This document shows, in pieces, positions 56,201-62,742 of a stretch of 64,000 bases of DNA. This DNA is from Plantibacter flavus (lineage in GTDB: Bacteria > Actinomycetota > Actinomycetes > Actinomycetales > Microbacteriaceae). Below the pieces are notes generated by a model. The model searched no databases. It had not been told where the DNA came from and saw only the letters and a list, made by a program, of their open reading frames with translations. The first letter of the stretch is position 1; the number at the start of each line of letters is the position of its first letter. A program made the position numbers and the translations under genes. The stretch lies in assembly GCF_900177615.1 (NCBI RefSeq), contig NZ_FXAP01000001.1, positions 68,825-132,824 of the forward strand, written 5' to 3'.

Positions 56201-57734
56201 CGCACCGGTCTACGACCTCAGCAAGCTCCGTCAGCGGTCCGACGCCGAGCTGCTCATCGGCGTCGCCGACCTCCCGGACTCGCAGGAGCAGCGCCCGGTC
56301 TACTTCCGGCCGGACGTCGACGGCCACATCGCCGTGTTCGGCACCGGCGGCTCGGGCAAGAGCACCGTCCTCCGGACCCTCGCCACGGCGGCGGGCATCA
56401 CGCCGCGCGGCGGTCCGGTCGAGGTGTACGGCCTCGACTTCGGCGCGGGCAGCCTCCGCATGCTGGAGGCCTTGCCCCACGTCGGCTCGATCATCCCCGG
56501 CGACGACCAGGAGCGGGTCATCCGACTGCTCCGCCGGATCAAGGAGATCATCGACGAGCGCAGCGTCCGGTACGCCGAGGCGAACGCGTCCTCCATCACC
56601 GACTACCGCCGCGTCTCGGGTCGCAACGACGAGCGCCGCATCCTGTTGCTCGTCGACGGCTTCCAGTCCTTCCGGCAGGAGTACGAGACGACGCTCGGCC
56701 TGTCCTCCTGGTACACGCTGTTCCAGCAGCTCATCACCGACGGCCGGCAGCTCGGCGTGAACATCGCGTTCTCGGCCGACCGCCCGGGCTCCGTCCCGAC
56801 GAACATCAGTTCCGGTGTGCAGCGGCGCGTGGTGCTGCGCCTCGCGGACGAGACCGGCTACCAGCTCCTCGGCGTGCCGAAGGACATCCTCGGCCCCGAG
56901 TCGCCCGCCGGCCGGGCGATCGTCGACGGCCTCGAGGTCCAGGTCGCGATCCTCGGTGGTTCGCCGGTGCTCTCGGACCAGTCGGTCGCGACGGTCCGGC
57001 TCGCGGAGGCGATGTCGCGCGCGGGAGCCACGATCACGGCCCCGCCGATCGGCGCGCTGCCGAAGGAGATCGAGGCCCGCGAGCTGCCCGAGCGCGTCGG
57101 CGACCGCCCTGTGCTCGGCATCGGCGACGCCGACCTCGCACCGATCGGGTTCGATCCCAGTGGCGCGTTCCTCGTCGGAGGCCCGCCCGGCAGCGGTCGG
57201 ACGAACGCCGTCGCGTCCCTCGTCGGCGCCATGCGTCGCTTCGATCCGGCGACACGCTTCGTCTACTTCGGCTCCAAGCGCTCGGAGCTGCTGCGGGAGC
57301 TGCGCTTCGACGAGTCTGCCGTCACCCCCGAGACGATCGCCGAGCAGGCGAAGGCGCTGTCCGCGGCGATCGCGGCGGAGACGGTCACCGGCCGGACGGT
57401 CGTCGTCATCGAGACGCTGTCGGACTACCTCAACGGCATCGCCGACCCGCCGCTGGTGGAGCTCATCAAGGCCATCAAGCGCAGCGACCATCTCGTGATC
57501 GCCGAGAACGAGGTGTCGGGCTGGTCGTCGTCCTGGCCGCTCATGGGCGAGATCAAGAGCGCCAGGCGGGGCATCCTGTTGCAGCCGGAGCAGATGGAGG
57601 GCGACCTCGTCCTCCGGACGACCTTCCCCAGGCTCGCGCGCAAGGACTTCCCGCAGGGGCGCGGGATCTACGCGAACCGCGGTGCGCTGTCGCGCGTGCA
57701 GCTGCCGATCGCGCCCGAGTCCCCCGTCGCCTGA
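53214..57734 (+). CDS. EssC/EccC-like FtsK/SpoIIIE-family secretion ATPase with FHA domain
   Basis: A 1506-residue motor protein. Residues 1-85 form an FHA-like or ubiquitin-like domain. A clear FHA domain spans 101-192 (IGREASCDIVLDD, SKRHARLE, GAANGIVVDG). Two membrane helices lie at about 241-258 and 262-280, then three ATPase modules. Walker A 1 is GGTTGAGKS at 717-725 with Walker B LVLVIDEFAAL. Walker A 2 is GTGGSGKS at 1043-1050, with ILLLVDGF in place of a DE Walker B. The third is degenerate (GGPPGSGRT at 1322-1330, Arg for Lys). The domain order is that of Firmicutes-type EssC rather than mycobacterial EccC. Start with AAGGGGA six bases before the ATG. Confidence 0.92.
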   Translation: MRIKLTLTRPSGSSADIVVTTDAAASIAEVASTIARVDPQGPDSANADFTLHARLPGSTETLPLPPEAPIGEAWVGSGAVIELADAGVYYSAARTGQAPAVAVVRVLSGDDAGREFTLPAGSWTIGREASCDIVLDDPLVSKRHARLEVGGEIELVDLGAANGIVVDGGIVPRLKVVEPERVLIGDTEVEIGFAGTVGRAGVVPKAGPVYFNRSPRVEQRYAGETFPAPEPPTERENQPFPLLGMLTPMLLGGAMYFFTRNPLSLIFIAMTPLMLIGNYFTGRGRNKRKLKQQIKIFDERLESLGKQLAAEREIEHDVRMREAPSTSEALKHALTRGPLLWTRRPEHWSFLNLRLGVGTMPSRNEVSAKARDSFLPEFQERLEKLKDQYATVADVPIIDNLYDAGALGIAGSPQTAGGAVNGILVQLTALHSPAEVVVSAIVSPAWSNALSWVKWLPHASSPNSPLDVGHLADSVSSGNLLLAAIEELVQTRLKAARAGDARRGAISEKQAAQERGADIGTKSSNDTGTKSPIPAIVLLISDDVGVDRARLVQLAEIAADAGVFPIWIADDVVSLPAACRTFLQVPEAGAGVDAPATVGMVRLGYSVDDARPEFVDPVTALDYARRMASVIDAGALVEDSSDLPRSVSMVTLLGPELTTSSDAVVDRWRQNSSIHDRTPGLPPKPRRAGQLRATVGSGGVDAMHLDLRAQGPHALVGGTTGAGKSEFLQAWVLGMAAEYSPDRVSFLFVDYKGGSAFADCVTLPHCVGLVTDLSPHLVRRALTSLRAELHFREHLLNRKKAKDLLELEKRGDPDSPPALVLVIDEFAALVGEVPEFVDGVVDIAQRGRSLGIHLIMATQRPAGVIKDNLRANTNLRVALRMADESDSQDVVGVKDAAHFDPGVPGRGIAKTGPGRLSIFQSGYAGGWTSDEPKRSDIEVRELRFGGETRWEEPRAADAEEERDLGPTDQQRLVASIIAAADRASIPAPRRPWLDELAPVYDLSKLRQRSDAELLIGVADLPDSQEQRPVYFRPDVDGHIAVFGTGGSGKSTVLRTLATAAGITPRGGPVEVYGLDFGAGSLRMLEALPHVGSIIPGDDQERVIRLLRRIKEIIDERSVRYAEANASSITDYRRVSGRNDERRILLLVDGFQSFRQEYETTLGLSSWYTLFQQLITDGRQLGVNIAFSADRPGSVPTNISSGVQRRVVLRLADETGYQLLGVPKDILGPESPAGRAIVDGLEVQVAILGGSPVLSDQSVATVRLAEAMSRAGATITAPPIGALPKEIEARELPERVGDRPVLGIGDADLAPIGFDPSGAFLVGGPPGSGRTNAVASLVGAMRRFDPATRFVYFGSKRSELLRELRFDESAVTPETIAEQAKALSAAIAAETVTGRTVVVIETLSDYLNGIADPPLVELIKAIKRSDHLVIAENEVSGWSSSWPLMGEIKSARRGILLQPEQMEGDLVLRTTFPRLARKDFPQGRGIYANRGALSRVQLPIAPESPVA

Positions 57735-57764
57735 GTGGTGACGTCCCTGAGCGGGGACCACCAC

Positions 57765-57810
57765 ATGGGGAGTGCTCCCCATGTGCTCCCGCGAGGCGTT
57801 GTGGTTACAT
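57765..57810 (+). promoter_or_regulatory. Second copy of the 18-base palindrome, upstream of the WXG100 gene
   Basis: ATGGGGAGTGCTCCCCAT at 57765-57782, extended by CAC/GTG on the outside. A TTACAT -10-like element follows at 57805-57810, 22 bases after the palindrome, matching the arrangement at 49745. It indicates a promoter of its own for the WXG100 gene, activated with the upstream operon. Confidence 0.7.
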
Positions 57811-57858
57811 GATGAAGGCACCGACGGTGCCGGTGACCACAACGAAGGAGCAAGACTC

Positions 57859-58155
57859 ATGGCCAACATCAACGTCAACTACAGCGAGATCAAGCAGGCC
57901 GCCGTCAACCTGACGACGGGTAAGGGCGAGGTCGAGACCACGCTCAACCGCCTCCAGACCCTCATCAACAACCTCGTTTCCTCCGGGTTCCAGACCGACA
58001 CCGCGTCCGGCACGTTCAACGAGACCTACACGGCCTTCACGCAGAGCGCGACGGTCACGATCCAGCACCTCGACAAGCTGTCGGGCTACCTCAACAACGC
58101 CGTGACCACGCTCGAGCAGACCGACGCAGCGCTCGCTGCCGGCGCCGGCCAGTAG
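57859..58155 (+). CDS. WXG100 family type VII secretion protein
   Basis: A 98-residue helical-hairpin protein of WXG100 size. Helix one is ~8-43, turn ~44-51, helix two ~52-92. The W-x-G turn is replaced by F44-Q-T46; the downstream aromatic is Phe53. Strong GAAGGAG site eight bases upstream. It is a single-gene unit between the shared palindrome and a clear terminator, so it is probably highly expressed as the main substrate or an extracellular part of the secretion machine. Confidence 0.85.
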   Translation: MANINVNYSEIKQAAVNLTTGKGEVETTLNRLQTLINNLVSSGFQTDTASGTFNETYTAFTQSATVTIQHLDKLSGYLNNAVTTLEQTDAALAAGAGQ

Positions 58156-58177
58156 TCACCACCGTCGGCTTCGCTCT

Positions 58178-58220
58178 GCGCGCCCTCCCGACCACGTGTC
58201 GGTGAGGGCGCGCGGGTTTT
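58178..58220 (+). terminator. Rho-independent terminator after the WXG100 gene
   Basis: GCGCGCCCTC (58178-58187) pairs with GAGGGCGCGC (58204-58213), extended inward by CGAC/GTCG around a five-base loop, and is followed by GGGTTTT. The most classical terminator in the window. Confidence 0.9.
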
Positions 58221-58277
58221 CCGGCGAAGGTGACCCACGGCGACAGCGACGCAGCACCACCCGACGAGGAGCGAGCA

Positions 58278-58772
58278 GTGTACGGCGACACCCGACAGAT
58301 CCGCCTCCGCGCGACGGAGCTACGAACCCTCGCGACCGAGGTCCGTAGCCGCGCCGGAGACCTCCGCTCGGCGGCCGAGCTCGCGTGGACCTCAACCGCG
58401 GCGGAGACCTTCGTCGAGCAGCTCGGCACCCGGGCGGTCTCGCTCGAGAACTCGGCGACGCAGCTCGACGACGCGGCCGACAACCTCGACGCGCACGCGA
58501 CCGCCGTCGAACACGTCAAGCAGCTCATCGAGGACGCCGCGCGCTGGGTGGGGGACCGCTGGAACGACGCGGTGAACCTCGTCTCCGGCGCGGTCGAGAC
58601 CGTCAAGGACGGCGCCGCGAAGGTGTTCGAGTTCTTCGGCCAGGAGGTCCCGGACTTCCTCGTGCACCAGGCCAAGGACATCGTCGCCTCCACGCCATCG
58701 CTTCCGACACCCGGTGACCGCAGCTGGCTGGACCTGGCAGACCTGTACCGCAGCCGAGGATGGACCCACTGA
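58278..58772 (+). CDS. WXG100-like secretion protein with C-terminal extension
   Basis: A 164-residue protein (GTG start). The first ~95 residues form an Esx-like helical hairpin with W37-T-S39 at the turn (ELAWTSTAAETFVEQL), close to the W-x-G pattern. The C-terminal part has an amphipathic helix and ends in DLADLYRSRGWTH. GAGGAG lies just before the GTG at 58278; an earlier GTG at 58230 has no ribosome-binding site and lies directly at the terminator. The next gene starts within its stop codon. Confidence 0.8.
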   Translation: MYGDTRQIRLRATELRTLATEVRSRAGDLRSAAELAWTSTAAETFVEQLGTRAVSLENSATQLDDAADNLDAHATAVEHVKQLIEDAARWVGDRWNDAVNLVSGAVETVKDGAAKVFEFFGQEVPDFLVHQAKDIVASTPSLPTPGDRSWLDLADLYRSRGWTH

Positions 58773-59716
58773 TGCCCATGACCCGTACCCGCCCGGCTCC
58801 GGCCGCCGCAGCCTTCCTGCTGACCGCGGACGAACTCCACGTCCTGGAGCACCGCACCCCGCACATCGTGCTGCCACCCGCCTTCCACACCGAATGGGGT
58901 TCGGACGTGTCGCCCGCCGAATCCCGAGAGCGCGAGCAGCGAGCCGTCGCGCGGCTCCGGGAGCGGCGACTCCTCGCCCGCGGGGACGACAGCCTCCCGG
59001 ACGACCTCACCGCTGACGTCGATCCCGATTTCGCCGCATTCCTGTCGATGCCACAGTTCGCGACGGCGGCCGTCGACGCCTCCTGCTGGTCCCTCGATCG
59101 CACGGCGATCCAGTCCGTCTCCGTGATCGGCGCGCACGCCCTGGCGCTGTTGCGGACGCAGCGGGTCGACCACTCGGACGCGTCCGTCGCCGAGCACGGC
59201 ACGGCCGCGCGCGACGAGGACGCGGTCGAGATCCGCGCCTTCGACACCGCCGGCCTGGCGCAGCAACTCCTACGACCCCTCTCCGCGCTCCACGACGTCC
59301 CCGACACGCGGGGTCGTTCTACCGACGTGGTCGTCCTTCCGCTCGCGGACGCCGAGGCGCTCGTCCTCGCGCTCCGCCAGGACCGACCGGACGTCGTCGG
59401 CGCGGTCGTCGAACAGCTCCACAGCCCACAGGCCGCAGTGCTCCTCGGCGGCGTCGCCCAGCGGATCGACGGCGGCTTCCGGCTCGACGCACTCTCACGG
59501 AGCAGGGAGCCCGTGCGACGTTGGACGGACACCTGGCTCCGTGGTGCCGACGGCTGGGTCGCGGTGTCGGTCGACACCCCGGACCTCGAAGCGGCGGGTA
59601 TGGACCCGTCCACCGTCGCCGAGGGGACCCGGGTCTCGCTCCGGGCCGTCCGTCGCGCGGACATCGTCGCCGAGGTGTTGGCGATCGCCGCGACGATCCA
59701 GGGAGCACGAGCGTGA
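58772..59716 (+). CDS. Probable EspG-like secretion chaperone
   Basis: A 314-residue soluble protein with no signal peptide. The opening (FLLTADELHVLEHRTPHIVLPPAF, ~11-34) resembles the first strand and helix of ESX EspG chaperones. The body is alpha/beta with Ala/Arg-rich helices, and a pattern of about 300 residues fits that family. EspG binds substrates before secretion. The assignment rests on weak similarity plus position between a WXG100-like gene and a large effector-like gene. The start at 58772 shares a base with the upstream stop; Met codons at 58760 and 58778 are alternatives. Confidence 0.6.
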   Translation: MPMTRTRPAPAAAAFLLTADELHVLEHRTPHIVLPPAFHTEWGSDVSPAESREREQRAVARLRERRLLARGDDSLPDDLTADVDPDFAAFLSMPQFATAAVDASCWSLDRTAIQSVSVIGAHALALLRTQRVDHSDASVAEHGTAARDEDAVEIRAFDTAGLAQQLLRPLSALHDVPDTRGRSTDVVVLPLADAEALVLALRQDRPDVVGAVVEQLHSPQAAVLLGGVAQRIDGGFRLDALSRSREPVRRWTDTWLRGADGWVAVSVDTPDLEAAGMDPSTVAEGTRVSLRAVRRADIVAEVLAIAATIQGARA

Positions 59717-61371
59717 GCGGGATCACGGTCTCCGGCGGTGCTGGCGGCGTCGGCGCGAAGCTCGACGACATGCGGCTGCAGGCGCAACAGCTGTCCACGC
59801 TGTCGACCGAGTTGATCGGACGCTCGGGCTCGGCCGCTGCGAAGGCGGTCGACGGCGACCTGCTCGAATCCATGATCCTGTCGCCGGTGACGGGGGCGGC
59901 CGCGGAAGGCGCCATCGTCCTCGCCTCCGGTTCCCTCCTCCTCGTCGCGACCGAGACCGGCGTCTCCGCCGTCTTCCTCGAGGGCGCCGTCGTCGCGTAC
60001 GAGACCGCCGACCAGCTGATCGCCGCCGCGACCGTCGCCCTCCACAACGGGGTCGCCTTCGTCATCGGCGTCCTCGCGGTGCCGGTCGGCCTCGTCGCAG
60101 CGGCGGGCGTCGCCGTGGTGGGAGGGGCGTGGATGCTCACCGTGGCTGGCGTCAACATCGTGGTCGAGGGTGTCGACTCGCTGGTCGAGGGCACCCAGCA
60201 GACGCTGGACCAGATCGGCGACAACCCGTGGCTGCTGCTTTCGCCGGCCGGCGTCGCGGGGCTGTTCGCGACGAACTCGGTCTCCGCCTACTCGCCGCAA
60301 GAGGTCGTGGACCGGACGGCGGCGACCTACGCCGACGCACTGTCGAGGCTGCAGGAACTCGCGCCGGTCGCGGCTCAGGCCGCCAACGAATGGTTGGGCG
60401 ACAACGCGTGGATCGAGGACATCCTCACGGATGGCGCCCCAGGCCTGCTGGCCGGCCTCACCTTCCTCCCCGGGCTGTTGCCCGGCTTCAACGGACTCAT
60501 GTCGGTCGTCACCGGCCAGGGCTGGCCGCCGCTCACCTATGAGCAGGCGATCGACGCCATCGCCACCGGTGGCGGCCGGTTCGGCCTCTTCGAGGACGGC
60601 ACCGCCGCTCTCGAGCTCGGTGCGGACGGGAAGCCGAAGCCTCATGCCGTCCCGGACACGGATGTGCGGGGGCTCGGCGATCTCATGAACGGTTCGAGCG
60701 AAATCGATCGGATCGGCGGCGACGACTTCAGCGACATCCGGATCGTGGAGAGCGCTGGCCCGCCGAAGTCGTACATCGTGCAGATCCCCAGTACCCAGGT
60801 GTGGAATCCCGACGCGGGGCCCGCCGCGAACGACTCCACCTCCGACGTCGTCGCCATGCAGGGGGAGCAGACCGCCTTGGCCTCCGCGGTGCTCGACGCC
60901 ATGCGCGCCGCCGGCATCTCATCGACCGATCCGGTCATGCTGGAAGGGTTCAGTCTGGGCGGGATCACGGCCGGGCTGATCGCCTCGGACCCGTCGGTAC
61001 CCTTCAACATCACCCATGTCGCCACCGCCGGCTCGCCGGTCGCGCGATACGACATCCCCGATGACGTCCAGGTGCTGTCACTCGAGTTCGAAGAGGACCC
61101 CGTGGCACGGTTGGACGGACGGGAGAATCCGGACAGGGCCAATTGGACGACGGTGCAGGGCGACGCACCACGGCTGATCGACCCGGCGACGCAGGAGCTC
61201 GAGGAGGACGGTCCGGGAATCGCGTTCTCGCACAATTCGCATCGGTACGAGGAGTTCGCCGATCATGTCGCGAGCGCTGGCGACCCGAGTGTCGACGCCT
61301 TCGTCGATTCAGCGGACCCGTTCTTCAGCGGCGATCAGACCGTCGTCGACTACCGGGGGACTCGCCAGTGA
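59713..61371 (+). CDS. Type VII secretion effector candidate with C-terminal alpha/beta-hydrolase (lipase-like) domain
   Basis: A 552-residue protein without a Sec signal. The N-terminal ~230 residues are helical, with a long hydrophobic Ala/Val/Gly-rich region (~70-150) that may span or insert in membranes. The C-terminal domain (~330-520) is an alpha/beta-hydrolase: nucleophile Ser414 in GFSLGG, likely acid Asp462 (FEEDPV) and His507 or His510 (FSHNSHRY). It resembles lipases delivered by type VII systems such as Staphylococcus TslA in general plan only. The GTG start overlaps the preceding stop by four bases, and the following lipoprotein gene overlaps in the same way. Confidence 0.75.
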   Translation: MSGITVSGGAGGVGAKLDDMRLQAQQLSTLSTELIGRSGSAAAKAVDGDLLESMILSPVTGAAAEGAIVLASGSLLLVATETGVSAVFLEGAVVAYETADQLIAAATVALHNGVAFVIGVLAVPVGLVAAAGVAVVGGAWMLTVAGVNIVVEGVDSLVEGTQQTLDQIGDNPWLLLSPAGVAGLFATNSVSAYSPQEVVDRTAATYADALSRLQELAPVAAQAANEWLGDNAWIEDILTDGAPGLLAGLTFLPGLLPGFNGLMSVVTGQGWPPLTYEQAIDAIATGGGRFGLFEDGTAALELGADGKPKPHAVPDTDVRGLGDLMNGSSEIDRIGGDDFSDIRIVESAGPPKSYIVQIPSTQVWNPDAGPAANDSTSDVVAMQGEQTALASAVLDAMRAAGISSTDPVMLEGFSLGGITAGLIASDPSVPFNITHVATAGSPVARYDIPDDVQVLSLEFEEDPVARLDGRENPDRANWTTVQGDAPRLIDPATQELEEDGPGIAFSHNSHRYEEFADHVASAGDPSVDAFVDSADPFFSGDQTVVDYRGTRQ

Positions 61372-61914
61372 GACGCAGGACGATGGCGTCGCTCATCGCA
61401 TCGGTGCTCCTGAGCGGACTCCTCGCCGGGTGCACGTTCATCCCGAGCGCTCAGCGCCCACCGGCCGGCGATCCGTCCCCGTCCGGTCCGGTCCGGTCCG
61501 TAGACGAGTCGGTGGAGGCGATCCAAGCCATCGACGGTGTGGCTGCTCGCATCGCGCGAGCGAACGACGGATCCAGGGGGGTACCTCTCGGTCAACGTGG
61601 AACTCGACGAGGCGTTCACCGCGGAGATCGCGGCGGGAGACGGCGAGACACGAGACGCGGCCCTCCTCGACTTCGTTCTCGGACAGGTCTGGTCTCAGGG
61701 TGAGGAGTCTCCGGAACGCTACGTGACGTTGGGCGTCACCGGTGCGGGTCGTGACCAGGCCGCCGTCACAGCGGCTCTCGCACAGATCGGTGTCTCGGCC
61801 ATCCCGTACTCGGGACAGTCGGTCTCGCTGAAGCTCGCCGACCTCGAGTCGCGCTACGGTAGCTGGCCGGGAGCAGTCCCCGAACTGCCCGCGACGTTCG
61901 GAGGCACGGGATGA
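61368..61914 (+). pseudogene. Lipoprotein gene with a frameshift at a G6 tract (possible immunity protein)
   Basis: Reading from GTG 61368 gives MRRRTMASLIASVLLSGLLAGC, a lipoprotein signal with lipobox Cys22, followed by a plausible mature sequence to about residue 70. At the run of six G (61576-61581) this frame changes to Arg/Gly-rich nonsense that stops at 61703. The +1 frame from the same point continues as a convincing protein (GYLSVNVELDEAFTAEI... to ATFGGTG, stop 61914) that overlaps the PP2C gene by four bases. Removing one G restores one continuous protein of about 181 residues. It may be a true null allele, phase variation or a sequencing error. Placed like a lipoprotein immunity gene after the lipase-like effector. 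Confidence 0.75.
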
Positions 61915-62732
61915 CGACGATCGAGACCGCGCGGTCGACGCACATCCTGCGCAGCGAGGGCCGGACCGACACCGGGCTGGTCCGACGCCTGAACGAGGAC
62001 GCGTTCTACGCCGGCGCGCCCGCCTTCGTGGTCGCGGACGGCATGGGCGGGCATGAACGCGGCGAGGTCGCGAGCCGTGAGGTCGCGGCGGCGCTCGAAC
62101 GCGGCATCCCGATCGGCATGCCGACGACGACCGAGGCGGTCGTGACCACGATCGTCGCCGCCAACGCGGTCATCCGCAGCATCCCCACACCGAACGGGGT
62201 CATCGGCACGACCGTCGCGGGCCTCGCGCTCGTGGCGCTGTCGCCGCAGACCGACCTCCACTGGATGGTGTTCAACGTGGGGGACTCCCGCGTCTACACC
62301 TGGGCCGACGGCGCACTCCGTCGGATCACCGTCGACCACTCGGCCGTCCAGGAACTCGTCGACGCCGGTTCCATCACGGAGGCGGAGGCGCGCGAACACC
62401 CCGACCGCAACATCGTGACGAAGGCGATCGGCGTCGAGGCCGGCATCGACCCGGACGTCTGGCTCCTCCCCGTCGCCGGGCGGCAGCGCTTCCTGCTGTG
62501 TTCGGACGGGCTCACCGGCGAGCTGTCCGACGAGCGGATCGCCGAAGTCCTGTCGCAGGGCTTCGAAGGAGCCGCAGACCGCCTCGTGGAGCTCGCGCTG
62601 GCCGCCGGTGGACGGGACAACGTGACCGCGCTCGTCGTCGACGTCGTGTCGACCTCGCTGATGTCCAGCGGCCCCGGCTACGATGACGCGGGTGGTCTCG
62701 GGTATCTTGAAGAGACGATGCCGCGAGGCTAG
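61911..62732 (+). CDS. PP2C-family serine/threonine protein phosphatase
   Basis: A 273-residue PPM/PP2C phosphatase, cytoplasmic (no membrane helix, unlike PstP). Motifs: RRLNEDAFYAG (Asp30), VVADGMGGH (Asp43, Gly44), GTTVAGLAL, NVGDSRVY, CSDGLTGE (Asp199) and GGRDNVTALV (Asp236), which supply the two-metal site. It should remove phosphate from Thr/Ser on proteins read by the FHA domains of this locus. Couples by ATGA to the frameshifted lipoprotein gene. The C-terminal ~25 residues are outside the domain. Confidence 0.92.
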   Translation: MTTIETARSTHILRSEGRTDTGLVRRLNEDAFYAGAPAFVVADGMGGHERGEVASREVAAALERGIPIGMPTTTEAVVTTIVAANAVIRSIPTPNGVIGTTVAGLALVALSPQTDLHWMVFNVGDSRVYTWADGALRRITVDHSAVQELVDAGSITEAEAREHPDRNIVTKAIGVEAGIDPDVWLLPVAGRQRFLLCSDGLTGELSDERIAEVLSQGFEGAADRLVELALAAGGRDNVTALVVDVVSTSLMSSGPGYDDAGGLGYLEETMPRG

Positions 62733-62742
62733 AGGAGTGGCC

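Noticed and set aside
52734-57878. A 1714-codon minus-strand frame opposite the secretion ATPase
   Set aside because: Same GC-bias artefact; no ribosome-binding site, and composition is typical of antisense shadow translation.
58230-58277. GTG at 58230 as start of the WXG100-like gene
   Set aside because: It lies ten bases after the terminator U-tract with no ribosome-binding site, whereas the GTG at 58278 has GAGGAG just upstream.
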